From: Flavobacterium tiangeerense
Lineage (GTDB): Bacteria > Bacteroidota > Bacteroidia > Flavobacteriales > Flavobacteriaceae
Assembly (NCBI RefSeq): GCF_007830355.1
Contig: NZ_VLKO01000004.1
Span: 272,109 to 336,108 of the forward strand
DNA: 64,000 bases
Reading direction: 5' to 3'
The notes under the pieces are model-generated. The model made no database searches. It was not told the DNA's origin and worked only from the letters and a program-made list of their open reading frames with translations. A program made the translations under genes and the position numbers. Every line of letters starts with the position of its first letter. Position 1 is the first letter of the stretch. Shown here piece after piece: positions 9,685 through 19,422 of the stretch.

Positions 9685-10743
9685 ATGAAAATAAAATACC
9701 TCGTTTACGCCATGTTACTCATCGGATTTATTGGTTTTATAGGATACCGTATTAGCGAAAACAAAAGCGAAGGCGGCGACTCAAAAGACCCAAAAGGAAA
9801 AGGCAAAACCATGAATGTAACTGGAATTGTTGCCACTCCAGAAACATTTGATAATAATTTATCTTTATCTGGATCCATAGAAGCCAACGAGCAAGTTGAA
9901 ATAAGAAGCGAAGTTTCTGGTATTGTAGAAGGAATTTATTTTCAAGAAGGAAGCAATGTTAGTAAAGGTCAAATTTTGTTCAAGGTAAATGATATTGAAC
10001 TGCGTGCACAATTGAGACAAACCACAACCCGTGAAGGTTTAGCATCAGAAAATGAGCGAAGAGCAAAATTATTATTGCAAAAAGAAGCCATCAGTCAAGA
10101 AGAATATGATCTGGCTCGAGCCGATTTAAAATCAGCGCAAGCACAAAGTCAATTAATAAAAGCTCAAATAGCAAAAACAGCGGTAAGAGCACCGTTCTCT
10201 GGTAGAATAGGATTACGATCTATATCACCAGGAACATACATCACTCCTGCTATTCTTGTTGCAAAACTGGTTAATACAGGTAAATTAAAAATTACTTTTT
10301 CTATTCCTGAAAAATATGCTACTCAAGTTAAAAACAACACTTCGCTAAGCTTCAAGGTTGCAGGATCTACTGAAATATTTAGTGCTAAAGTATACGCCAT
10401 AGAACCAGAGGTTGAAGTAGCTACACGCACACTTCAAGTTCGTGCTATTGCAGATAATAAAAACGGAATTTTGTTGCCAGGTACTTTTGCTGATGTAGAA
10501 TTGCCGCTAGATATTATAAAAGATGCTATTGTAGTACCTACCGAAGCAGTAATACCAGTACAAAAAGGAAAGAAAGTATTTATTACAAGTAACGGTCAAG
10601 CCAAAGAAGTTATGATTGAAACTGCTACTAGAACTGCTTCTTCATTACTTGTACTATCTGGATTAAAACCAGGAGATACTGTTATTACAAGTGGAGTAAT
10701 GTCCTTAAAAGATGAAACTCCAGTAAAAGTAAAAATCAAATAA
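9685..10743 (+). CDS. RND efflux periplasmic adaptor (membrane fusion protein)
   Basis: This 352-residue HlyD/AcrA-type adaptor bridges an inner-membrane RND pump and an outer-membrane channel. It has an N-terminal membrane anchor (about residues 4-20) rather than a lipobox. A biotinyl-lipoyl-like domain (LSGSIEANEQVEIRSEVSG and VRAPFSGRIGLRS) flanks a coiled-coil hairpin (about residues 110-165), followed by beta-barrel and membrane-proximal domains. A TTG at 9634 keeps the frame open, but ATG 9685 precedes a normal N-terminus. It is the first gene of an operon with the pump (62-base gap) and the TolC-like gene. The substrate is not deducible. Confidence 0.93.
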   Translation: MKIKYLVYAMLLIGFIGFIGYRISENKSEGGDSKDPKGKGKTMNVTGIVATPETFDNNLSLSGSIEANEQVEIRSEVSGIVEGIYFQEGSNVSKGQILFKVNDIELRAQLRQTTTREGLASENERRAKLLLQKEAISQEEYDLARADLKSAQAQSQLIKAQIAKTAVRAPFSGRIGLRSISPGTYITPAILVAKLVNTGKLKITFSIPEKYATQVKNNTSLSFKVAGSTEIFSAKVYAIEPEVEVATRTLQVRAIADNKNGILLPGTFADVELPLDIIKDAIVVPTEAVIPVQKGKKVFITSNGQAKEVMIETATRTASSLLVLSGLKPGDTVITSGVMSLKDETPVKVKIK

Positions 10744-10805
10744 ACAAAGCTTTTAGAATCTTGCAAACCAAAATCTAAATTAGCAACTTTAATTACAATC
10801 CTTAA

Positions 10806-13800
10806 ATGAGTTTATCAACCACGAGTATTAGAAGACCTGTATTTACCATCGTAATCAATGTAGCCATTGTTTTGTTTGGGTTGATTGGTTATACCTTTCT
10901 TGGAGTACGAGAATTTCCCTCTATAGATCCCGCACAAGTATCCATCAGTACCCGTTATGCTGGTGCCAATGCTGATATTATTGAATCACAAATCACTGAA
11001 CCACTAGAAAAGGCGATAAATTCAATAGATGGTATTAGAAACGTAACTTCATCTAGCGCACAAGGAAGCAGCAACATCACCATAGAATTTAATTTAGATA
11101 AAAATCTTGAAGATGCGGCTAATGATGTACGTGATAAAGTATCACAAGCGGTGCGTAACTTACCACAAGATATTGATTCACCTCCAGTAGTTTCAAAAGC
11201 TGATGCCAACGGAGATGCTATTATTTCGATGACGGTACAAAGCGATACTCGGAATGCTTTAGAATTAAGTGATTATGCTGAAAACGTTATCTCACAACGT
11301 CTAGAAACAATTCCTGGTGTAAGCGGCGTTCAAATTTGGGGTCAAAAACGTTACGCCATGCGATTGTGGATTGATCCCGTAAAGCTTGCTGCTTACGGTT
11401 GCACAGTAGCTGAAGTGCGTGATGCATTGAACAAACAAAATGTGGAGTTACCATCTGGAAAATTAACCGGAAACAATACAGAACTTACTGTAAAAACAAT
11501 TGGAAATCTTTCAACTGCCGAGGAGTTTAACAATATAATTATTCGAACTGAAGGAGAAAAAGTAGTGCGTTTTAGTGATGTAGGGACAGCAAGCATAGGC
11601 CCTGAAAACACCGAAACCAAAATGACTCAATCAGGTACTCCTCTTGTAGGAATTGCGATTGTACCGCTCCCTGGTGCTAATTATTTGGATATTTCGGCCG
11701 CATTTTATAAAGAATTCGAAAAATTAAAGAAAGATTTACCAAAAGATATCAAGCTTAATATTGCCATAGACAATACCATATTTGTAAAAAAATCAGTTAT
11801 TGAAGTTGCTGAAACGTTAGGAATCTCAATTATATTGGTAATTTTAATCATCTATTTATTCTTTAGAGACTGGGCAATTGCTTTTAGACCTTTAATTGAT
11901 ATTCCAGTATCATTAATCGCTACGTTCTTTATTATGTGGCTCTTTGGTTTCTCCATAAATGTATTGACATTATTAGCTATCGTTCTCGCTACAGGTCTTG
12001 TAGTTGATGATGGAATTGTGGTGACCGAAAATATCTTCAAGAAAGTAGAAGAAGGTATGACACCTATCGAAGCTGCGATTAAGGGATCGAATGAGATCTT
12101 CTTTGCCGTAATTTCAATCTCAATCACATTAGCCGCGGTTTTTCTTCCTGTAATCTTTTTAGAAGGATTTGTTGGCCGACTCTTTCGGGAATTTGGAGTA
12201 GTCATAGGAGCTGCCGTATTGATATCCGCTTTTGTATCCTTGACGCTTACGCCAATGTTGAATGCGTATTTAATGAAAGGCGGCGAACAAAAAAAATCAA
12301 AATTCTACATTCGTACAGAACCGTATTTTGAGAAACTTAACAATGGTTATGCAAGTGCGTTATCAAGTTTCATGAAGAAAAAATGGTTGAGTTTCCCAAT
12401 CTTGATTGCTTGTTTCGGATTGATATACATGTTCTTTACACTTTTACAAAAAGAAACCGCACCTTATGACGACCGTTCTGGTTTTGTATTGCGTATGTCT
12501 ACTCCCGAAGGGTCCTCATATGAATACACCGACCGATTCATGCAAGAAATTTCTAAATTGGTTGATGATTCTATTCCTGCCAAAAAAGTGGCTCTAGTAA
12601 TCACTTCTCCTGGTTTTGGGTCTTCATCTGTAAACAGTGGTTTCATACGAGTATCTTTGGTTCAACCCAATGAAAGACCAAATACACAAAAGGAAATAGC
12701 TGAAAAACTAACCAAATGGACGAAACAATATCCTGACGCAAAGACATCTGTGATAGAACAGCCTACCATTGCAGTAAATAGACGTGGTGGGTTACCAATT
12801 CAATATATCATACAAGCTCCCAACTTTAATAAACTTGAAGAGAAGATTCCGCTTTTTATGGATGAAGTAGCTAAGAATCCAACGTTTGCGGTAAGTGATG
12901 TGAACTTAAAATTCAATAAACCCGAAGTCAATGTTACCATAGATAGAGAAAAAGCAGAAAGCCTGGGCATATCAGTTATTGATATTGCACAAACGCTGCA
13001 ACTTTCTTTGAGCGGACAACGTTTTGGCTATTTTATGAGAAACGGAAAACAATATCAAGTCATTGGACAATTTGATCAAGAAGACAGATCAAAACCGTTA
13101 GACTTAACCTCAATGTTTGTAAAAAATAATATGGGACAATTAATCCAAATGGATAATGTTGTGACCATTGAGGAAAAAAGCAATCCGCCGCAATTGTACC
13201 ACAACAACCGTTATATGGCTGCAACAGTTTCTGCAGGTCTTGCTCCAGGCAAAAGTATTAGCGACGGTATTGATGCCATGAACGAAATAAAAGCAAAAGT
13301 GCTTGACGATACTTTTACAACCGACTTGGGCGGTGAATCTCGGGATTTTGTTGAAAGTAGTTCGAATACTGCATTCGCTTTTGGACTTGCCTTATTGTTG
13401 ATATTCTTAATACTAGCAGCGCAATTTGAAAGTTTTATTGATCCATTCATTATTATTTTGACTGTGCCAATGGCCGTTGCGGGAGCTTTATTTTCATTGT
13501 GGTTATTTGATCAAACTTGGAATATTTTTAGTCAAATTGGAACCGTAATGCTTATTGGTTTGGTAACCAAAAATGGAATCCTTATTGTCGAATTTGCCAA
13601 TCAGTTACGCGAACAAGGAAAACCAAAACTAGAGGCGATTCTTGAAGCATCAGAAGCGAGATTGCGACCTATATTAATGACTAGTTTAGCCATTTCTCTA
13701 GGTGCTTTACCTATTGCATTATCTCTAGGAGCGGCATCTACAAGCAGAATAGGTATGGGAGTAGTTATTGTAGGAGGAACTATTTTTTCATTAGTACTTA

Positions 13801-13901
13801 CGCTATTTGTAATTCCAGCACTTTACTTAATGTGGTCAAAAGCTCGTAAACATTATCCAGAATTTGATCATATTGAGGAGTATGAGAAAAATTTTAATTA
13901 A
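10806..13901 (+). CDS. RND (HAE1 family) multidrug efflux pump
   Basis: This 1031-residue inner-membrane proton-driven exporter belongs to the AcrB/MexB (HAE1) group. It begins with the typical short cytoplasmic N-terminus and TM1 (SIRRPVFTIVINV), then the first porter loop (REFPSIDPAQVSISTRYAGA). TM4 carries the paired aspartates of the proton relay in ATGLVVDDGIVVTENIF. The second half repeats this layout (LIGLVTKNGILIVEFANQL), and the protein ends shortly after TM12. Length and order are normal. It pairs with the upstream adaptor and the downstream TolC-like gene, giving a complete tripartite system. Drug, detergent or bile-like substrates are typical of the family; the actual substrate is unknown. 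Confidence 0.96.
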   Translation: MSLSTTSIRRPVFTIVINVAIVLFGLIGYTFLGVREFPSIDPAQVSISTRYAGANADIIESQITEPLEKAINSIDGIRNVTSSSAQGSSNITIEFNLDKNLEDAANDVRDKVSQAVRNLPQDIDSPPVVSKADANGDAIISMTVQSDTRNALELSDYAENVISQRLETIPGVSGVQIWGQKRYAMRLWIDPVKLAAYGCTVAEVRDALNKQNVELPSGKLTGNNTELTVKTIGNLSTAEEFNNIIIRTEGEKVVRFSDVGTASIGPENTETKMTQSGTPLVGIAIVPLPGANYLDISAAFYKEFEKLKKDLPKDIKLNIAIDNTIFVKKSVIEVAETLGISIILVILIIYLFFRDWAIAFRPLIDIPVSLIATFFIMWLFGFSINVLTLLAIVLATGLVVDDGIVVTENIFKKVEEGMTPIEAAIKGSNEIFFAVISISITLAAVFLPVIFLEGFVGRLFREFGVVIGAAVLISAFVSLTLTPMLNAYLMKGGEQKKSKFYIRTEPYFEKLNNGYASALSSFMKKKWLSFPILIACFGLIYMFFTLLQKETAPYDDRSGFVLRMSTPEGSSYEYTDRFMQEISKLVDDSIPAKKVALVITSPGFGSSSVNSGFIRVSLVQPNERPNTQKEIAEKLTKWTKQYPDAKTSVIEQPTIAVNRRGGLPIQYIIQAPNFNKLEEKIPLFMDEVAKNPTFAVSDVNLKFNKPEVNVTIDREKAESLGISVIDIAQTLQLSLSGQRFGYFMRNGKQYQVIGQFDQEDRSKPLDLTSMFVKNNMGQLIQMDNVVTIEEKSNPPQLYHNNRYMAATVSAGLAPGKSISDGIDAMNEIKAKVLDDTFTTDLGGESRDFVESSSNTAFAFGLALLLIFLILAAQFESFIDPFIIILTVPMAVAGALFSLWLFDQTWNIFSQIGTVMLIGLVTKNGILIVEFANQLREQGKPKLEAILEASEARLRPILMTSLAISLGALPIALSLGAASTSRIGMGVVIVGGTIFSLVLTLFVIPALYLMWSKARKHYPEFDHIEEYEKNFN

Positions 13902-13973
13902 AATTATAAAATAGAGCTGTTTAGATTATTAAAAAGGATTTTACAATAAAAATCTAAACAAAATAAGATACCT

Positions 13974-15287
13974 ATGAAACATACTAAAATACTGTTGTAC
14001 AGTTTTATTTTACTGTTATTTTTTATACCAAAAGTTGAGGCTCAAGAAGTTCTCACACTTGAAAATGCATTAAAAATTGCATTAGAAAACAATTATGAAA
14101 TTAAAATTGCATCCAACAATTCCTTAATTCAAAAAACAAATGTAAGTTTAGGAAATGCTGGCATGCTACCAACTCTGTCAGCAAATGTTGTTGATAATAA
14201 TAGCATACAAAATAGTTCACAAACCAGACAGGACGGAACCAAAAACGAACTTGATAATGCGAAAAACAACAGTTTAACCTACGGCGTAGGATTAGATTGG
14301 ACCATTTTTGACGGAATGCGCATGTTTGCTAGAAGAGATCAGTTAAAAGAGTTACAAAAACTAGGAGAAGCGCAACTTAAACTTGCCATCATTACTAGAA
14401 TTAGCGATGTAAATGCGGCTTACTATGACTTAGTGCAGCAACAACAACAACTTGCTGCACTTGACACTACAATTGTCATCTCAAATCAACGATTGCAACT
14501 CGCTCAAAACAGATTCACAATTGGTAAAGCATCAAAGCTTGAGGTTTTGAATGCCCAAGTAGACTTAAACACTGATCAAGTAGCTTTGTTGCGTCAGAAA
14601 GAATTATATGCTAATGGTAAAATTGCTTTGAACCAACTTTTAGCAAGAGATGTTACAACAAACTTTACAGTTATTGATAAATTAGATGTCGATAAATTGT
14701 TACAACTAGCTGAACTAAAGGCACTGGCAGAAAAGCAAAACCCGCAATTAGAAGCTCAAATAATCAATAAAAGAGTAGCCGAATTGGAACTAAAACAAGT
14801 AAAAGCAGGTCGGTATCCTACCATACGAGTGAATAGTGCCTATAATTTTTCTGAAAGTCAATCTAGTTTAGGGTTTGTGGCTCAAGCACAGTCCCGAGGT
14901 TTTAATTATGGCTTCACAGCATCAGTAAATATTTTTGATGGATTCAATCAAAGAAGAAACGAAAAAGTAGCCTCATTACTTGTTGAAAATGCCAAATTGA
15001 ATATTGATCAACAAAATCTGATTCTCAACTCCCAATTAGCGACTACTTACCAAACGTATTTAACTAATTTAGAGTTGATCACACTAGAAGAGAACAACGA
15101 GGCTATAGCCAAGCAAAATTTAAATATTACCCTTGACAAATTTAGAATAGGAACGATAACAACCTTGGAGTTTAGAACCGCACAGCTCAATTATGTGAAT
15201 GCAAAAGTGCGTTATAACAATGCTCAATTTCAAGGAAAACTCTCAGAAATAGCACTTAGAGAATTGGCTGGGAATTTGGTGTTCTAA
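13974..15287 (+). CDS. TolC-like outer-membrane efflux protein
   Basis: This 437-residue TolC/OEP-family protein forms the outer-membrane exit duct of the tripartite pump. A signal peptide ends near Val-Glu-Ala-Gln (residue 24), followed by the family opening LTLENALKIALENNYEIKIA. Two copies of the helical OEP repeat are seen (about residues 35-215 and 235-430), with long alpha-helical, Gln- and Leu-rich stretches. It follows the pump gene after 72 bases and precedes the bestrophin gene by 18 bases, so all four genes may share one transcript. Confidence 0.93.
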   Translation: MKHTKILLYSFILLLFFIPKVEAQEVLTLENALKIALENNYEIKIASNNSLIQKTNVSLGNAGMLPTLSANVVDNNSIQNSSQTRQDGTKNELDNAKNNSLTYGVGLDWTIFDGMRMFARRDQLKELQKLGEAQLKLAIITRISDVNAAYYDLVQQQQQLAALDTTIVISNQRLQLAQNRFTIGKASKLEVLNAQVDLNTDQVALLRQKELYANGKIALNQLLARDVTTNFTVIDKLDVDKLLQLAELKALAEKQNPQLEAQIINKRVAELELKQVKAGRYPTIRVNSAYNFSESQSSLGFVAQAQSRGFNYGFTASVNIFDGFNQRRNEKVASLLVENAKLNIDQQNLILNSQLATTYQTYLTNLELITLEENNEAIAKQNLNITLDKFRIGTITTLEFRTAQLNYVNAKVRYNNAQFQGKLSEIALRELAGNLVF

Positions 15288-15305
15288 AAAAATTTAAGTA
15301 GCATT

Positions 15306-16169
15306 ATGATTTCATACAATACCAAAGATTGGTTTACATTTATTTTTAGATTTCACAAAGCAGATACGTTTAGGACACTGTTTCCAGTAATGATTGCTAT
15401 TGGTATCTATTCTGGCTTTATTGGATATCTAGAAGTTGAATATTTTAAACTTAGTGACAACAGTTATGTAAAGAACATCACCATTATGCACGGTATGCTT
15501 GGTTTTGTAATTTCACTTTTACTTGTTTTTAGAACTAATACAGCCTATGATAGATGGTGGGAAGGAAGAAAATTATGGGGCTCACTCGTGAATAATAGCC
15601 GTAATTTTGCCATTAAACTTTCGGTAATGCTTAATGATAAAGAGGATCTAGAATACTTTAAAAAATGGATTCCCATGTACGCAACTGTTCTTGATGAGCA
15701 TCTAAAGGATATAGAAACTAGTAAAGAATTGTTTGATGATGCAATATTTGAAATAGACCATGAAAAACACAAACCGAATCAGGTTGCTAAATTATTATTT
15801 CAAAAAATAAATGAGCTTTATAAAAGAAATGTAATTTCTGGAGATCAATTGATCGTATTAAACGAAGAAGTAAAATCATTTACAGAAATATGTGGCGCTT
15901 GTGAGAGAATTAAAAACACGCCTATTCCTTATTCCTACAGCGCTTTCTTGAAAAAATTCATATTCTTTTATGTAATGACTTTACCTTTTGGATACTCTTT
16001 TAGTTTAGGTTATTATGTGGTACCAGTTGTAATTTTTATCTTTTATGTACTAGCTAGTCTTGAATTAATAGCAGAGGAAATAGAGGATCCTTTTGGTACT
16101 GATGAGAATGATTTACCCACTCCAAAAATTGCTGCCAACATCAAGAAGCATATAGAAGAACTTATTTAA
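15306..16169 (+). CDS. bestrophin family anion channel
   Basis: This 287-residue membrane protein belongs to the bestrophin/UPF0187 family, whose bacterial members form pentameric ion channels. Diagnostic segments are FRTNTAYDRWWEGRKLWG (about residues 76-93) and the acidic EEIEDPFGTDENDLP near residues 257-271. About four membrane segments are visible. It starts only 18 bases after the TolC-like gene, an unusual partner for an RND pump, and is probably co-transcribed with it. Whether it contributes to efflux is unknown; it may relieve ionic imbalance or only share the promoter. Confidence 0.88.
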   Translation: MISYNTKDWFTFIFRFHKADTFRTLFPVMIAIGIYSGFIGYLEVEYFKLSDNSYVKNITIMHGMLGFVISLLLVFRTNTAYDRWWEGRKLWGSLVNNSRNFAIKLSVMLNDKEDLEYFKKWIPMYATVLDEHLKDIETSKELFDDAIFEIDHEKHKPNQVAKLLFQKINELYKRNVISGDQLIVLNEEVKSFTEICGACERIKNTPIPYSYSAFLKKFIFFYVMTLPFGYSFSLGYYVVPVVIFIFYVLASLELIAEEIEDPFGTDENDLPTPKIAANIKKHIEELI

Positions 16170-16243
16170 ATTGTGTTAAAGTTTCAATTACTAGCTATTT
16201 AATTTTGTAAATTTAGATTCTGTTTTTTAACAAATTTAAGGAT

Positions 16244-17167
16244 ATGAATACGAATCGAGCTTTAATACAACCGCCACTATTAACAAGTGAAAAATCTTTA
16301 AAAACATTAGTAGAAAACAGAACTGTTTACTCACTAAATCACTGTGAATTAAATATTTTTGAAACCTATGAAACATCAACTTCAGTACCATTACAATTTA
16401 ATGATTTTGTAGTTACTAGCATGTTGAGAGGTAAAAAAGTAATGCACCTTTTTGATGATCCAGGTTTTGTGTATTTACCAGGCGAAACTGTTGTTATTCC
16501 ATCAAATGTGGCTATGAAAATTGATTTTCCAGAAGCTTCAAAAAACAACCCTACCCAATGTTTAGCATTGGCCATAGACCCAAAAAAAATAACAGATACT
16601 TTACATTTTTTAAACGAAAGGTATCCTAAAGAAGGTGATAATCAATTCTGGCAATTGAATTACCAAAATTATTTTTTTTACAACAATATTGAATTAGCCA
16701 CAACAATCAACAAACTGATCAAAGAATGTATGAGTGTCTCTATAACCAAAGATGCACTTGCCGACCTAACTTTGCAAGAATTATTAATTAGGATTATACA
16801 AACTCAAACAGCAACAGCAGTTAGTGAAGGCTCGTTTTCACAGACTAATAATCCTATGAATCCTGTTATTGAATTTATAAGACAAAATTTAAAGGAGAAA
16901 TTTAGCATGAAGCTACTTAGCGAAAAAGCGTGTATGAGTACAACGTCTTTTTATCGTTTTTTCAAAAGAGAATTAGGCATGACACCCGTTGAATTTATAA
17001 TAAACGAAAAGATAAAATGTGCCAAACAACTTTTAAAAAACCCGAGTATGCAAATCAACGAAATATGCTATCTATCCGGTTTTGAAGACTGTAATTATTT
17101 TATAAGACTCTTTAAAAAACATGAAGGCATTACCCCAAAACAATACCAATTGTTGTATGTCAATTAA
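16244..17167 (+). CDS. AraC family transcriptional regulator
   Basis: This 307-residue protein has an N-terminal AraC-type sensing domain and a C-terminal double helix-turn-helix (about residues 210-303), including the SEKACMSTTSFYRFFKRELG and NEICYLSGFEDCNYFIRLFKK segments and the closing GITPKQY. It converges on the DUF779 gene with one base between the two stop codons. AraC regulators are often found beside aldehyde dehydrogenase/DUF779 pairs, so control of the facing operon by an aldehyde or alcohol-related signal is a reasonable inference. Confidence 0.93.
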   Translation: MNTNRALIQPPLLTSEKSLKTLVENRTVYSLNHCELNIFETYETSTSVPLQFNDFVVTSMLRGKKVMHLFDDPGFVYLPGETVVIPSNVAMKIDFPEASKNNPTQCLALAIDPKKITDTLHFLNERYPKEGDNQFWQLNYQNYFFYNNIELATTINKLIKECMSVSITKDALADLTLQELLIRIIQTQTATAVSEGSFSQTNNPMNPVIEFIRQNLKEKFSMKLLSEKACMSTTSFYRFFKRELGMTPVEFIINEKIKCAKQLLKNPSMQINEICYLSGFEDCNYFIRLFKKHEGITPKQYQLLYVN

Positions 17168-17168
17168 T

Positions 17169-17543
17169 TCATTCGATATAAAATACCGGTTCTAAAGAAG
17201 CAGTTTCCTCGGGTGTAAAGAGTCGATATATAATTTTAAATGTTTTTTTCATAGGAGTTTCTAGTGAAAAACCACCTACACCAAAAGCATCAATAACATC
17301 TAAAGTAAAGTGGGCATGTTTCCAATATTCGAATAAATCTTTATCCACCCAAAATTCTGTATTTTCAATCGTACCAATGCATACATCCCCCATTCTTTGA
17401 TAAAAACCTCCTTTTTCAAAACATTGTGGCTGTGTACCCTCGCAACATCCTCCTGCTTGATAAAACATCAAATCACCGTGTTTTTCTTTTAAAATTTTAA
17501 TTAATTCAATTGCTTTTTCTGTGGCATCTATTCTTTTTTGCAT
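17169..17543 (-). CDS. DUF779 family protein
   Basis: This 124-residue protein is of the DUF779 family, small soluble proteins commonly encoded next to NAD-dependent aldehyde dehydrogenases. The conserved HGDLMFYQAGGCCEG segment (about residues 22-36) has a Cys-Cys pair, and another cysteine lies in the PQCFEKGGF segment, which suggests metal or redox chemistry. The latter part (DVIDAFGVGGFSLETP) is also typical. It lies downstream of the aldehyde dehydrogenase on the same strand, with an 82-base gap holding a terminator-like hairpin, so it may be expressed below the level of the dehydrogenase. The biochemical function is unknown. Confidence 0.88.
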   Translation of the reverse strand: MQKRIDATEKAIELIKILKEKHGDLMFYQAGGCCEGTQPQCFEKGGFYQRMGDVCIGTIENTEFWVDKDLFEYWKHAHFTLDVIDAFGVGGFSLETPMKKTFKIIYRLFTPEETASLEPVFYIE

Positions 17544-17561
17544 CTTTATTATATTAATTTA

Positions 17562-17591
17562 AAAACCTGACAGAGAGAACTGCCAGGTTTG
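17562..17591 (-). terminator. hairpin between aldehyde dehydrogenase and DUF779 genes
   Basis: AAACCTG-A-CA and TG-C-CAGGTTT form a stem with one mismatch around a short loop. Read on the minus strand it follows the dehydrogenase stop and ends in GTTTTTA, so it could act as a leaky terminator or RNA-processing site before the DUF779 gene. Confidence 0.5.
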
Positions 17592-17625
17592 TTAATGAAA
17601 TGAGGTTTATTAAAAATTTAAATTA

Positions 17626-19131
17626 TTAAAAGAAACCCAACTTCTTTTTATCATAAGAAATAAGCATATTTTTAGTTTGACGGTAGTGACCTAACATCAT
17701 TTTGTGGTTTTCTCTACCAATTCCAGATTGTTTGTAGCCTCCAAAAGGCGCACCAGCTGGATAAGAATGGTATTGGTTAATCCAAACTCTACCTGCTTGA
17801 ATTGCCCTTGGAACCTGATAAATTTCATGCGCATCGCGAGTCCATAAACCAGCACCTAGACCATACATGGTATCATTTGCGATGGCAATAGCCTCCTCGG
17901 TAGTCTTAAATGTGGTAATTGCAAGTACAGGTCCAAAAATTTCTTCCTGAAAGATGCGCATTTTATTGTGTCCTTTAAATAAAGTAGGCTTGATATAATA
18001 CCCTTCAGATAAATCATCACCCATTTCATTTGCCTCGCCACCTGCTAATAGTACGGCACCTTCCTCAATACCTAGTCTAATGTAAGCCATAATTTTCTCT
18101 TGTTGAACTAATGAAGTTTGTGCGCCCATCATAGTGTTTGTATCAAGAGGGTTACCTAATTTTATAGCATTGGTTCGCTCAATAACTCTTGCTATAAATT
18201 GATCATAAATATCTTCATGTACCAATAATCTGGATGGACAAGTACATATTTCACCTTGATTTAAAGCAAACATTACGGCACCTTCAACAGCTTTGTCAAA
18301 GAAATCATCATCGGCATCAGCCACAGACTTCATAAAAATATTAGGTGACTTCCCTCCTAGTTCTAATGTTACTGGTATAATATTTTCTGTAGCATATTGC
18401 ATGACTAATCTTCCCGTAGGTGTTGACCCTGTAAATGCTGCTTTTGATACTTTTTTATTGGTTACCAAGGCACGACCTAATTCAGATCCAAAACCGTTTA
18501 CAATGTTTACAACTCCAGCTGGTAATAAATCACCAATAAGTTCCATAAGGATTAGTATTGAAATTGGCGTACTTTCGGCTGGTTTCAAAACTACAGTATT
18601 TCCTGCGGCAAGTGCAGGAGCGAGTTTCCAAACAGCCATAAGAATAGGGAAATTCCATGGGATAATTTGTGCAATAACTCCAAGAGGTTCACTTAGTGCA
18701 ATAGAAACCGTTTGAGAATCAAGCTCTGTAATAGTGCTTTCTTCAGCTCTAATTACACTTGCAAAATAACGAAAATGATCTATGGCAAGAGGTAAATCTG
18801 CTGCCATAGTTTCACGAATGGCTTTTCCGTTATCAATAGTTTCAACAATAGCAAGATATTCAAGATTGTCTTCAATAACTTGTGCTATTTTATTCAATAA
18901 ATTACTTCGTTCTGTAACCGATGTTTTACCCCAATTTTGAAAGGCGTTATATGCATGATCTACAGCAAGTTCTAAATCTTCTTTACTGGAGTGTGCTGCT
19001 TGTGTATACACTTTACCATCTACAGGTGAAACAACATCAAAGTAGTTCCCATTTACAGGAGCAATAAATTTTCCTCCAATATAATTATCATATTTAGCCT
19101 TAAATTCAGGTCTTTGAAGTAATGTACTCAT
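17626..19131 (-). CDS. NAD-dependent aldehyde dehydrogenase (acetaldehyde dehydrogenase-like)
   Basis: This 501-residue enzyme of the aldehyde dehydrogenase superfamily oxidises an aldehyde to the acid. It has the NAD-binding segment [19 protein letters not shown], the general base Glu257 in [11 protein letters not shown], and the catalytic Cys296 in [11 protein letters not shown]. The C-terminal [22 protein letters not shown] resembles the acetaldehyde/chloroacetaldehyde dehydrogenase group (ExaC/AldB-like). Its pairing with DUF779 and an AraC regulator supports that group. It is the first gene of the operon and is divergent from pheT. The exact aldehyde is inferred, not shown. Confidence 0.93.
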   Translation of the reverse strand: MSTLLQRPEFKAKYDNYIGGKFIAPVNGNYFDVVSPVDGKVYTQAAHSSKEDLELAVDHAYNAFQNWGKTSVTERSNLLNKIAQVIEDNLEYLAIVETIDNGKAIRETMAADLPLAIDHFRYFASVIRAEESTITELDSQTVSIALSEPLGVIAQIIPWNFPILMAVWKLAPALAAGNTVVLKPAESTPISILILMELIGDLLPAGVVNIVNGFGSELGRALVTNKKVSKAAFTGSTPTGRLVMQYATENIIPVTLELGGKSPNIFMKSVADADDDFFDKAVEGAVMFALNQGEICTCPSRLLVHEDIYDQFIARVIERTNAIKLGNPLDTNTMMGAQTSLVQQEKIMAYIRLGIEEGAVLLAGGEANEMGDDLSEGYYIKPTLFKGHNKMRIFQEEIFGPVLAITTFKTTEEAIAIANDTMYGLGAGLWTRDAHEIYQVPRAIQAGRVWINQYHSYPAGAPFGGYKQSGIGRENHKMMLGHYRQTKNMLISYDKKKLGFF

Positions 19132-19363
19132 TTTATACTTTTTTTTAGTTTATCCAAAAATATTTAACTTTTAAGAAACTAAATAGCATAATTCATTCAA
19201 TTTATAGCATAAAATTTTCAAATACATTTTTTTAAATATAATTTTATACGAATTAAATAATTTTATTTTTTTTTCAAAAGTTTTAAAAATCAGTAATTTA
19301 AAATGAATACAATTATAACTTAAAAAACAAAAAAAATAGTTTCTTACTACAAACTGCAATCCT

Positions 19364-19371
19364 TATATTTG
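19364..19371 (+). promoter_or_regulatory. possible pheT -7 element
   Basis: TATATTTG matches the Bacteroidetes -7 consensus TAnnTTTG and sits about 50 bases before the pheT start. No good TTG -33 box lies at the expected distance, so the call is tentative. Confidence 0.35.
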
Positions 19372-19422
19372 TACGCGTCTTTGAAAACGGGACTTGTAAA
19401 GCAATATCATTAAAAAATACAA

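Noticed and set aside
11852..12205. 117-codon frame antisense to the RND pump
   Set aside because: It is a shadow of the pump coding frame; the pump is clearly the real gene.
18293..18715. 140-codon plus-strand frame inside the aldehyde dehydrogenase
   Set aside because: It is antisense to a complete, motif-bearing enzyme gene and has no start context of its own.
19171..19359. 62-codon frame in the pheT/aldehyde dehydrogenase gap
   Set aside because: It is AT-rich low-complexity sequence with no domain, in a promoter region.
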